The notes under the pieces are model-generated. The model did not search any database and was not told the DNA's origin. It saw only the letters and a list, made by a program, of their open reading frames with translations. A stretch of DNA of 64,000 nt from Anaeramoeba flamelloides. Lineage: Eukaryota; Metamonada; Anaeramoebidae. The stretch is from the NCBI GenBank assembly GCA_027625915.1, contig JANTQA010000047.1, forward strand, positions 16,678,001 to 16,742,000, in the 5' to 3' direction. The translations under genes and the position numbers were made by a program. Shown here one piece after another: positions 10,605 through 23,100 of the stretch (position 1 is its first letter; each line of letters starts with the position of its first letter).

Positions 10605-12344
10605 TGTATTTCTCTAGAATCATTCTCACTGTTTCAATAAAACTAAAATAACAGGGTTTTACCTCATGAATATAGGTCTTAAAATATAAAATAAATACAA
10701 AAACGGAATAGGTATTCGAAAAAAATCAAAAAAGAAAAGAAAAAAGTAAAATGTGAAAAAATGATTTCAATTTTGAAATTTCCAAAATAAATTTTTTATT
10801 TGAATATCCATCCAAACCCTTTAAAACAATGTTATTCACTATGACAACCGGTCCCCTTTGACTGGGAAATGATTATATATATAAACTCCTTTTTAGTCAT
10901 AGGGAACTTTTTTATTTACGAAATAGATCATATTCTATGATGTTTAATCCCAAATTCTTCTCTTATATATTTTCAATTTTTTAGATCAGTATGATTTTTT
11001 CTAATTTTGTCAATTTTTTTATTTATTCTTTTTTTATTTTAAAAAAGAAAGTCAATTTAAAAAAAAAAAATGTTTGAAATCCCAAATTCACTTTAAGAAA
11101 AGTGGTCATTTTTAATTTCTTTTTAAATCGATAAACTGGATATTAACGTTAATTTGGGGTTTTAAAAAACTTATTGTTAACATTTTTAATATCCATCCAA
11201 ATTGGGAAATTTTATATTTGACTTTTCCATGAAAGGGAGTAATTTTTTTTTAACATTTTATTTTTTTTCAGAAATTTATACTTTGTTCAGGAATTTTATT
11301 TTTATGAATATCAACTTTAATTGGAAGTTTATAATTTCTCTTATTTCTAAACAATCATATGTTGGGAGATTCTTAAAAATAAAGCATAATTTTTATTTTT
11401 GTCTGCCCCAAGAGTGAAATGGAGTTTATATATTAAAAAAACTTCTATATTAAGTCAACGAGCACATATATTAGAACTTTTTAATTATTAAATAAAAAAA
11501 AATGTATTGATTCTTGTATTACTCTCACATATATGTTAATAAGAAATAAACCAATTTTTATTTACAAAACAAATTTCAAAATTGAAAATATGATTATTTC
11601 AGTAAAAAATAAAATAAACCCAAATAAAAAAAAAAAAAAAAATGGAAAAATATCTCTTCACTATTTAGATAAATTATAAAAGGGTTAATCAAATAATAAA
11701 TAATATAATCAACTAAAATTGAAAAGATTCAATTGAACTCAAAAAAATCTATAATTAAACAGTAAACTACCCATTGAATTCTAATTGTTGGAAAATTTGT
11801 TCATTTCTTCAGGATTTACAAGAATTAAGAAAAATATCTGATTTTACTCAATTCTTTTGAATTTGAGAAAACTACTTTTTGTGTTTTTTAATTTGAATTA
11901 TTAATATATTTTCTAAAAAAAATGTAAAAAAAACTGCTGTTAGTTTTTTTTTTAATTTTAAAAATAAAAATATAATTCATAAAATTTTCTTTATATTTCT
12001 GAAATTAAAAAAAAATATTCACTATATGGTACTTTACAGAGCTTTTGGACACTAGATAAGAATATTTCGCAATAATAAAAAATTAAAAATCATTATTTTT
12101 AACGGAAAAATATTGAAGTTATCCTTCAAGTTCAACAATTTGAAAGGTCAGAACAGTTACAAATTGCATAAATAGATATTATTATTATTATCTTATAAAT
12201 AAAAAATTCAAATAAATTAAGTTCTTTATGCTTAAAATAGACTCAGAAGGAAAAAAAAAAGAAAAAAAAAAGAAAATATTGATCATTTTTTAAGGGGGTT
12301 TTCCTGTCTAAAAAATGAAAAAAATCTTTATAAATAAATTTTAA
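10605..12344. other. Repeat-rich tract with F5-related segments
   Basis: About 10790-10900 and 11160-11435 match, in the opposite orientation, the F5-related stretch at about 61690-62030 (for example GAAATTTATACTTTGTTCA, and ATCCATCCAAACCC against ATCCATGCAAACCC). They are decayed relatives of F5. The rest is AT-rich sequence with A runs; I see no gene. Confidence 0.4.
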
Positions 12345-13738
12345 GGATCTATCCATCCACCTATGAATATGTATCATACCCAAGTAAGGATTTATTTGCC
12401 ACTAAAAAGGATATTCTGAAATTGCACTTCTTATGTTTGACAAAATTCAAATAACAAATAAAAAAAAAGTTTATCCATTTACTTTATCAAAAAATACATA
12501 TCAGAAAAAAAATTTACAGGATCACAGTTTAAAAAATTCAGAAAAAAAAATAATTTTAAAGAATCCTCACAATATTTATTCAAATAACAAAAAAAAAAAA
12601 ATCATAGTATCTCAATAACAAAAAATACAATTAAAAAAAAAGTTGTCAAAGTATTCTCTAATTTCAAAAAATCAAATATTTCAAAAAAAAAAATACCCAG
12701 TCTTAGCTTGATATTCCCAAAGTAATAAATTTCTTCAATTTGAAAAAAATTGTTTTCTTAAAGTATAAAATAACACAAAAAAGTGGGGAATTTTTTTTTT
12801 ACATTTTATAAAAATTCATCTTTGTTAGAAGGGGTATTCGTTAATCAACAATACCAAAATAAGTTTAATATTAATACCGATTGAACCCAGTACTTATGTA
12901 TTTATTTCAAAATATCCTCGTTGAAATATTTCCAAAGAATGAGAAAAAAAATTAGCACTGTTTTTGGTGAAAACAATGTATGGCCAATTTCTATAAAAAA
13001 ATCAAAATATGGAATTGGTACAAATTATTTTTTAAACAATAAAATACAGTTATATGTTTTAAATTGTATTGCAAAATTTGTTGAGATTAAACAAATTATG
13101 AAAACTTTTTTTGATTAAAAAGAAAATAATAATAACCAATTTTCACCATAAAAAATATCAGATAAAATCGAGATCAGAAAATTTAATATCTTTTATTTAT
13201 GCAATACAATACTAAAAAACAAATTGAATTATAATCAAGAACCAATAAATGATAGTTAATGATTTTGAATATTTAAAAACTTTTTTGAAGATTGAGTTTA
13301 ATAAATATTTTAAAAATAAATTTGCCCCACTTTCTCGGAAATAGCTTAGAATCAATTTAATTCGATTTGAACAATTTGTTATTATTTTGTAACCCTCTCT
13401 ATTTGAAAAAGTAAGGATTTTGTAATATTCTCGTTGTAAAAATAATTCATTTGAGAATAGAAAAAAATCTTCAAGATCTCAAAAAGCACCATAGATCAAC
13501 ACTTCAAAACCAACACAATTGTTTTCAAAATGATATATTCTAACCATTCTAATTGGAAATTGAGTATCTCTCTTTTACGCTTTTTTCTAAAAATGTCCTC
13601 TTTTTTGATTGTTGATTTTTGGAGATTGATCGCACTTCATAGGTTGGTTGGTTTTTGATTGATGTTAGGCACTCATAACAATTACAAAATTTTTTTTTTC
13701 CATTTCAAAACATTATTTTTCACTGCATTACTCCACCC
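12345..13738. mobile_element. F7 element carrying a nested F4
   Basis: The element is bounded by TTAA at 12341-12344 and 13739-13742. The right end reads CACTGCATTACTCCACCC, and the interior matches the other F7 copies (GGAGATTGATCGCACTTCA, GATTCTAACCATTC). Its 1,394 bp exceed the usual ~0.8 kb because an F4 element (12778-13335) sits inside; subtracting it leaves 836 bp. The TTAA flanks suggest a piggyBac-like mobiliser. No coding frame survives. Confidence 0.8.
12778..13335. mobile_element. F4 element nested in F7
   Basis: The left end AAAGTGGGGAATTTTT and the right end AAATTTGCCCCACTTT are inverted repeats. The second copy at 31868-33142 has the same ends and shares the interior (ATATGTTTTAAATTGTATTG, ATATCAGATAAAATCGAGAT). 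Because that copy lies in an unrelated element (F3), F4 is mobile in its own right. The short open frame inside it (12921-13118) is not conserved between copies. Confidence 0.75.
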
Positions 13739-13764
13739 TTAAACCAATCTTGTTTAGTATTACT

Positions 13765-13890
13765 TTCATTAATTAATAATCGTGAAACCTATGAATTTAT
13801 GTTTAAGTTTCCTTTCAGGAATTTTAAGTGCAAGGGTCTCTCGGAGTGTAATTTCCACTTCTTCAATAATAAAAAAATGATATTTTTTGT
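13765..13890 (+). repeat. F10 fragment
   Basis: The segment with TAATCGTGAAACCTATGA, TTAAGTTTCCTTT and AGTGTAATTTCCACTTCTTC matches the end of the fuller F10 copy at 20765-21330 and a third fragment at 39700-39830. It abuts the right end of the F7 element. It is a decayed end fragment with no coding content. Confidence 0.6.
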
Positions 13891-14129
13891 AACGATCTTG
13901 TTTTATAGCTGAAAATTAAAACAAGAAAAATGAATTTCAAAGCAATGAAATTTTGCTTTTTTAGTTAGCTTTTATATCAATTTTCGGAAGAGATGATTAA
14001 AAAAGAGTTAAATTTCAAAATACTATTCAAAAAAAAAGAAGAACTAAAAACAAACTTTTTTAATGTTTTTCTTTATTGGTTTTGTTTTTCTTTTCTTATT
14101 TTTTTAAATGTTTGTTTTTTGTTTTATTT

Positions 14130-14507
14130 TTAAAATTCATTGATTAGTTGGAGGTTGTCTTGGTTTTTTTCTGTTAAGATCCGATCCCATTTTGATAATA
14201 ATTCATTTGCGTTATTAATCAATTTTTCTTTGTTCTCAATGCCCTTTTTTAATCGTCCCACTTCGTTCTGCAATTCATAATTTGATTTTTCATTTGAAGA
14301 CTTAATTTTAACAAGTATCAATTCTTTGTCAATGAGTTTGGAAGTTTTTACAAAGGTTTGGATATTCTCTTTAACTAATTTTGTTTGATCTCGGAAATTT
14401 TCTTTTTGTTCGTTTCCAGAAATGATAAAGAGACACTTATTGAAGGTTGTTTCAAGTTCGTCAAGGAGTGGAAGAATTAAGTCCTCTTTTTCACTCGAAA
14501 TGCTCAT
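14130..14507 (-). CDS. Mediator complex subunit 28 (MED28)
   Basis: This 125-residue, almost entirely helical protein resembles MED28, a head-module subunit of Mediator, which links DNA-bound activators to RNA polymerase II in the nucleus. The resemblance runs along its length. LLDELETTFNKC near residues 14-25 corresponds to LVDELESSFEAC of the animal protein. A central helix carries the pattern KENIQTFVKTSKLID. The coiled-coil end (ELQNEVGRLKKGIENKE, then LLSKWDRIL) corresponds to ELRNELQRKD...LRHWQQVL. I take the ATG at 14505-14507 as the start; an upstream in-frame ATG at 14544 would add a hydrophobic extension unlike the family. It is a single exon. A possible TAF10 exon lies ~560 bp upstream on the same strand. 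Confidence 0.72.
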   Translation of the reverse strand: MSISSEKEDLILPLLDELETTFNKCLFIISGNEQKENFRDQTKLVKENIQTFVKTSKLIDKELILVKIKSSNEKSNYELQNEVGRLKKGIENKEKLINNANELLSKWDRILTEKNQDNLQLINEF

Positions 14508-15067
14508 AAAGAAAAACAAATTCTTGCAATAAAGAAGTAATTTCAAATAAAAAAAATGAAAAATTATTAATTAGAAAGTTCTCTTTTTTAAGGAAGAAGT
14601 TTCCTTGTGAAAACAGTGAAATAATGAACAAAATCACCCTTGAAAGAGTTCCATAATGTCTCTGTTAAATTTACACATTAAGAATTTCATTTTATAAAAA
14701 AATGGGAAATTTCATAATTCCACCAAGTTTCATAATTATTTTCTTTTTAGATCAAACAAATATTAGATTTTATAATTTCATAATTTACATCCCAAATCAA
14801 TAAACACAAAACAGCTACTCAAGTTGTTCTAAATATTTTTTAGAATTACTTTTAAAAGTTTGAAATATTTTCAAATTTGAACTTGTACTTGAAAATTCCT
14901 TTTAAACATTTTTTTTAAAAAATCCTTCTTCAAAAATCCATTTGAAACTTATTTTTGTTGGTGATGATTTTGGCTTTTGAAACAAGTAATTTTTTCTCCA
15001 ATTTCTTCAGATTGAAAATTCTTTTTGAGAAGTGAAAGCAAAATAATAAAATAACAAAAAAACCCTC
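14508..15067. other. Spacer between MED28 and the TAF10-like exon
   Basis: This AT-rich stretch is the 5' leader and promoter of MED28 and, if the exon at 15068-15136 is genuine, the start of its intron. I translated the minus strand in all frames and found no continuation resembling a histone fold. The duplicated words TTTCATAATT and CATAATT (about 14710-14790) are simple repetition. Confidence 0.4.
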
Positions 15068-15136
15068 CACGGTCGGAACGTAGTCCTTAAGGTGTAACAA
15101 ATTAAGTAAATCGTTACTAATAAAATTTGGTTTCAT
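15068..15136 (-). CDS. Possible first exon of TAF10 (TFIID/SAGA subunit)
   Basis: The ATG at 15134-15136 opens a short frame whose codons become noticeably richer in C and G than the surroundings for about 24 codons, then dissolve into T-rich intron-like sequence. The peptide contains DLLNLLHLKDYVPT, which matches the N-terminal block of TAF10 (L..FL..L.DYTPTIPD), just before the histone fold. TAF10 is a shared subunit of TFIID and SAGA. The rest of the protein (about 90 residues) was not found within 600 bases. The gene may have a very long intron, or be truncated here. The donor is unclear (GTGGAG or GTTTTT). The name rests on about fourteen residues. Confidence 0.3.
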
Positions 15137-16579
<1,443 letters not shown>

Positions 16580-16589
16580 TTAAACTAGA

Positions 16590-18290
16590 TTTCAAAAATG
16601 TTGACTCACTTTATAATGTTTATGTAAACTATTTTGAGCGTTTATCCCATATTCTTATCACAAAAACATTTTCTAATTTGGAAATCAGAATCATTTTTTC
16701 TAATTTTGCAAAATTTTAGTTTTTCTTTTTCAAATTTTTGATTTTTTTTTAAATTTTTTTATGTTTTCTTTTTTTTCTTTTGCAAATATTTATTTTTTTT
16801 TCAAAATTTTGTTTTTCTTTTTCTTTTTCTTTTCTTTTTCTTTTTTATCTTTTGAAAAATTTTACAATTTCTTTTTTTTTTCTTTTTCTTCTTCTTATTT
16901 TTCTTTGTTGGTATTTTATTTTTTTTTTTCTGAAAAATTTCTTATGATACTTTTTTTTTTGAAAAAGATCTGTGGAAAAAAAAAAGATCTTGGAAAAGAC
17001 AAATAATCACTTACAAAATGGTGGCACTATATAATGTCTTTTAAAATGAATTTAATTATTAGAAAAAGAACTTCTTCCTGTTAAACTTTTTTTCTCTGTG
17101 TAAGTTCCGTAAATAGAAAAACTGTAAGGCTCATTTCAAAAAATGTGACTCACTTTTTTTTTTTTTAGGTTTTTGGTTTTATAATTTTAATTTTTAAAAT
17201 ATCAGGTTTTTATATATTTTGAATGGTATAAAAGCGAATTATAAAATCTCTTTTTAATTATTTGTTATTTTTGAATACTAAAGAATAAATTTTTTTATAC
17301 AATTTATTATTTTAGATGATTCACAATTTTTAATATACATTCAGTTTCACTTTTAAGGTACAAACTTTCAACCAAATTTAAGGCACAAAAAAATCTCAAA
17401 TTAAGGCACAAAATTTGGAATTTTTTTTTACAATTTATTTTTACTAGAATTTGAATTTTGTGCATTAAATTTGAGATTTTTTTGTGCTTTAAATTTTGTT
17501 GAAAGTTTGTGCTTTAATAGTGAAACTGACTGTATATATTTATATATTAAAAATTGTTACTCACCTGGAATAACATATTGAAGAAAAAAAATCATCCTAT
17601 ATTATTTGAGTTAGAAATGAAAATCCAATCTTAGACATTATTATCAATTCACTTTTTAATTTTGACAAAAGATAACAACATTATCTTCCAAAAAGTCTAA
17701 AAAATAGAATGAGAACTAAAAAAAAAAGGTGAAATATATTTTTTGATATTGGAATTTCGATTTTATGCTAATAAAATTTTGTTGAAAAAAAGTTATCAAG
17801 AAGATTTATTGACTGTGAATATTTGGTATATAAAAAAGATATTTTAAAGTCCCAATTTTCATCCGTTTTATTGGTATATTCTAAGATTTTTTTTTTTTCC
17901 ACAGATCTTTTTCAAAAAAAAAAGTATCAAGTCGACAATTTTTAAAAAAAAAAAATTAAAAAAAATTAATAAAAAAAATTATTAATAAGGGAAATAATGA
18001 AAAAAAAAGAAAAGAATTGAAATTTAAAAGATAAATGAGGAAGAAAAAAAGAAATAAGAAAAGAAAAAGAAAAGAAAAACAAAAAGAAAAACAAAATTTT
18101 GAAAAAAAAGAAATATTTGCAAAAGAAAAAAAAGAAAACATAAAAAAATTTAAAAAAAAATCAAAAATTAGAAAAAAGAAAACAAAGCTATTGTAAAATT
18201 TAAGAAAATGATTCTGATTCATAAATTTGAAAATATTTTTTGGATAAGAATTTGGGATAAAACCTCAAATAAACTTTCATTAACATTCTA
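16590..18290. mobile_element. F6 element with long inverted arms and T-rich core
   Basis: The left arm (about 16590-17000) reads GTTGACTCACTTTATAATGT, TTTATCCCATATTCTTATC and CAGAATCATTTT, then a T/C-rich run. The right arm (about 17880-18290) is its reverse complement (GATTCTGATTCA, GATAAGAATTTGGGATAAAA, a matching A-rich run, CCACAGATCTTTTTC). Between them lie a shorter F6-type segment (17095-17335, TTGTGACTCAC) and a complete F2 MITE. The left part is repeated at 52770-53420. The T-run frames would encode poly-Phe/Ser and are not genes. The whole may be one ~1.7-kb foldback-like element or two opposed copies. Confidence 0.6.
17338..17532. mobile_element. F2 MITE inside F6
   Basis: This 195-bp copy begins CATTCAGTTTCACTTTTAAGG and ends TAGTGAAACTGACTG, flanked by TA on both sides. 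It has the same palindromic plan as the copy at 2036-2231. It splits sequence that is continuous in other F6 copies (TGATTCACAATTT on the left, AAATTGTTACTCACC on the right), so it is the younger insertion. Confidence 0.8.
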
Positions 18291-20110
18291 AAGTGGGTAT
18301 TTATTTTTGAAATAATAGTATACATAAAAACACAAATTGGGTTAATTAATGAATATGTCTTTTCTAAAAAAAAATAATGTAAATAATCTTTTCAATAATA
18401 TTATTAAGTGTCAAAAAAAAAAACACAAAAATATATTTTTACAATCTGAAACTTTTTAAAATTTTCATCAAAAAGTTAATATAATTCCAAAATAATCTTT
18501 AAAAATTCATATTGTTCACTTGTTATAATTCCCATTAGAATTGTTTTTGAAAAAAAAAATAAAATAGATTTTGCAATTTTTCATTCAGATGAATTGGCCT
18601 CGATTAAAATTTTGGATTCCTTTTTCCTCTGTTTCGAAACATTTTATTATTTTTTGTTAGCAGCTGAAAGCTTGGGTAGATTTCTTTTCTATAACGAATA
18701 GTGAATTACTCAAGTAGGAACTTTTTTTAAAATCAACAAAGTTTTTATTTCATTTTAAAATTTTAGAGTTTCTTTATTTAGTAAAAATTCTCCTTATCTT
18801 TGAAATATTCCAAAACTAAATCAATATTTAATGAGGTGTGATGTTATAGTTATTGTTTTTTATATGAGTTTTGGAGATTGTTTTTATTTTCTATCTTTGA
18901 AAATTGAGTTACTTTTGAATTTTTTTATTTGTCAAAAATTTCTTTAATTTTTATCAATTTTTTAATTTGACAAATAAATTCAATATAACAAATTATATTT
19001 TGTTACAATATTCATAATTATTTATACTTAGATGAAATTGACATAATGTCTTTATAAAAAAGAATTATTTCACAGATCTAAGAATAGAAAATAATTTGAT
19101 CTGTTTTAAGATTGATGGATTTATTTATTTTTATAATAAAAACACTTGAATAGATATTTTGATGTTTTGATAAATCTAGTATTTTTATTCTTCTAATTCT
19201 AGTAGTATTTGAGATTATAAAATCAAATATAATATTTTATCAAAAGTAGTTCTTTATTAAAGAATTTCCAAAAAAAAAATGAGACCAGTCCAATCAAAAA
19301 AAGAATTTTTTATTTAGTGCCAAAAATCTATTAAAAAAAAGAATATTTTTTTGATTCTGTTTCAACGTAAAAGAAATAACTTGAAAGGAATAAAAAAAAA
19401 AAAACAGAATTAAAAAGATTATTAATATTAAAATTAAAATTCTGAGAAGAAAAAATTTATTTATTTATTTATTATTGATACTATCAAATCCGTAAAAAGG
19501 CTTTTTAAACACGATTTGTTTATATTCAAATTTTGAGAATACGGTATTCCATAAAAAAAAACCCAATTTAAATGAGAAATGAGTTGAGATTAGAAAACGT
19601 AATAAAAAAAAATCATTTGATTAAAAAGACTTAAAAAAAGAATTATTTGATGTTTTATTTCGAAAATGAATCAAAATGTTTACTCCAATGATACTGATCA
19701 ATATAGATTATTCCTAAAAAAATAAGAAAATAAAAGTAGAATAAGTAATGAAAAAATTTGATATTTTTGAATTTTTATTTTTTAATGGCAATTCATGCTT
19801 ATGTGATATTAAAAATAGCGAGAAGTTTTACAATTAAAATAAACAAAAATATTTTGTTTTTGAAATTAATAGAGAGTTGTAAATAAATTTGTTTATTTTT
19901 TTTAAAAAAAGGGGGGTTCCATGTTTGACAATATTAATCCTTTCATTGAAAAAAAAAAAAAATATATTGTTCAAAAAAAGAGAGGATTATTCAAATAAAA
20001 AAAAATAAATAAATAAAAACAATTAAAATTGTAATTCTAATAAATAGATTATTATATTTTCAATAAAAATTATTAAAAGTTATTTTTTTATTTAATTTTT
20101 TTATCAAGAT
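18291..20110. other. Gene-free tract downstream of the seven-helix gene
   Basis: I see no gene and no repeat family identified elsewhere in the window. The last few hundred bases before 20111 are the 3' flank of the minus-strand seven-helix gene; several AATAAA-type words are present on that strand, but they are expected by chance in this composition. Confidence 0.4.
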
Positions 20111-23100
20111 TTAATCTAAAGATATTGAAGCATTTTCTACTTCATCAATATCATCGAATTCTTTATCTTTATTTTCTTTATTTTTGCTATTTTCCGAATT
20201 TGGAAAAAAATTAAAAGTGGTTAATAAGCAAAATCCTATAAGAAACAATGATAGCTGTACAACTTCGTTAACTGTTTTGTGGGCACATAAAACACCACCA
20301 TTATCCAAAATCAAACCTGGGATGGCTAGAAAAATACTTAATAATAGAGTGACTAAACAATAAATACACGTTCTTTGAATTCTTTTTGATAATACTTTCA
20401 TCATTTCCATATTTGGCTCTTTTGGTAAATCCGCAAGATAGTTATAAAATTTGCCACAGTAATATGTACCCAAGATCGACCAAAATATACCAGTTGATAT
20501 CTTTTCAAAATATTTTATAAATATATTATTTGAAATTTTATCAATAAAGAGATAATAAATTTTAAATATAAAAAAATTTCGATTTTAACAATATTTAAAA
20601 TTATTAATGATTCAATTAGTTTTTAATTTAAGTTTCAATTTGATTTTGTGGTTATTTATAAGAATCGGGAAGGATTCTTTTTTAATAACACTAAAAAATA
20701 TTTGTATATAGTTTCAATATACCTAATCTTAATAATTGATTTATATATATATATATATATATATATTCATTTTTCCCCAGGCTGAATATTCTTTATATTG
20801 GAAAGAAGAGTTACAAAGGAAAAAGATCAAATGGTTACTTACTAATACTGAAATACTGAAACACAAAAGCATGAGTAACTTGAAGATAAAAATGAAAAAA
20901 CAGAGGTTAAAAAGGATCAAATGTCTAAATAAATAAGATCAAAAAAAAAAAAAAAAAGAAATTACAACAATTAAATAACAACACTCCAAATGAACATTCA
21001 TGATCAATTATCGAATTAAATCAACCAAAAGTATTGTTTCCGTGATTTTGGGGGTTCTTAATTAAAGATAACATTGTTTTTTATTTTTTTTTGATTTTTT
21101 ACCAATCGCTTCTTTTAAACCCTTTTTAAATTTCTTTTTTTTTTTTTTTATTTTTGTCAATTTTTTACTTTACATTTTAACCATAAAAAAATTGGGTATG
21201 TATTTCTCTCGAACAATCGTGAAATCTATGATTTTACGCTTAAATTACCTTTTGTGAAATTTAAGTAAAAAGGCATTTAGAGTGTAATTTACACTTTTTC
21301 AATAATAAAAAAAAATAATTGATTTTTTTAAAACAAATTTAGGAAATCAAAGGAATATGAAAATATGAAAATTTATAGTTTTGTTTGATATAAACGTTGA
21401 AAGAAATATTGAAAGTTTGAAAATAGAAATCGTTTTTTATAGGTTATAATTATTTTATTAAAACAAAATTGTTGCAAGATCTCGAATCCCAAAGTAAAAA
21501 TTTCGAATCAATTTAATTTTTCAATATTAATAATAATTTATCTATCCGTTCATATAATATAGAAAATATTTTTTGTTAAAGTTAATACATTGTTCAATCA
21601 AAAAAATGATATATTTTTTCTTGATTTAAATGTTTGCTTCCTTCGTGTAAATATTTTTTTCCCCCAATTCCCTTGAATTTTGTTTTAGAGTAATTATATT
21701 ATAAATATAGGATCTCGAAAAAAAAAGAGAAAAAATGAAAAAAAACTATTTAGGTTTTTTTCATTTTGATCTTAATTTTTTAAAATTTTGATACAAAAAT
21801 ATAAATTATTTTCATTTGAAAATAACAGTAAGAAATATTCATATTATATACCTGTAGGGATTAAAATACAATACATCGGCCAATAAAAATGACTCGGAAG
21901 AATGGAAATGAAAAAAAAAAGCCAAAATAGTGACAAATTTTAAGATTTTTGAAGGGTTTCTGATTGAAAAGATTTATTGATGAATAAAAATTTAATAAAT
22001 TTTTGAACAAAACAAGAGAAAACGAAAATCGGTTTTTTTTTTTTGAAATTACTAAACTAAATTCCAAAAATTTGGACACAGTTTAAACCGTTGAAAGAAT
22101 AACAATACCACGCTTTAAATTCAATTTCGGAATATTTTTGATTTTAGAAACTATTTCATTTTTTGTTTTTTTGTTTTGTTTTCATTTCCTTTTTTCCAGT
22201 TACTTAATCTGTTTCGTTAGATCTGGAAATTTTTTTCGATGGTTGATAGAAGGTTATTTTTGAGTTTGTTTAATTGAAAAATGAAATATAATTGATCTAT
22301 GGTATCTTATCCATTTTTTCGATCAACAATTGTTTATGAAATTTCAACAAATTTACCAATATATTTTTTGTTCCACTCGCTTCATTATTTTTGACACACC
22401 TATTTTTTTTTTCCATTTTATATTTTTTTCTTTTATTTGGATGAAAATGGTTACTTTTAAAAACATTAATACTAGGTAACTTAAATGTTGTTTTATATTA
22501 GGTTTGGAAAAATATAATAAATTGAGTTTTTTTTGCCAATTTTTGATTTTGGGTGTGTCCAAATTTTTGGAATGGGGTTTACTTGTTCCATCCAAATTAT
22601 TTTCTACGATATTGTAATGAGAGAATTTTGAAACGACTAAATTTGTAACTTCCAATTCAATGAGCTTCTAGAATAGAAACAATCATTATAAGTATTTCAA
22701 ACTTGATTTAATTTTCTTAAAAATAAGAGACAAAAATAAAGAGTTTATAAAAAAAATTACAAACTTTGAAAAAAAACTAAAAATTTAAATTTGAAAAGAA
22801 CTTTTGATTGAGCATTTTTTTAAGTCAATAAACATGCTGTTAGTTATAAAAGTAATATTCGCCGATCAACAAAACATGGATTGTACTTAACAATTTCTGA
22901 AAATTAAATTCAATAATATGTTTTCACTGGTTTATTTAAGGTATAATCACTATCCCACAAACTAAAAAGTTTTCTATCCAATCATTTTTTTAAATTAATA
23001 GTGACCGTTGTTAATAATTTACATTTCCAGAGAGTAAAACAAACGCATGCTTGTTTAAACCTTGTCTCAAATTATATCCTTGTGTTTTTCTTCTTGTTGT

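Noticed and set aside
16761-17006. Phe-rich membrane-protein-like open frame, with similar ones at 17956-18222 and 52725-53088
   Set aside because: They come from the polypyrimidine arms of F6 elements; composition alone produces the hydrophobic pattern.
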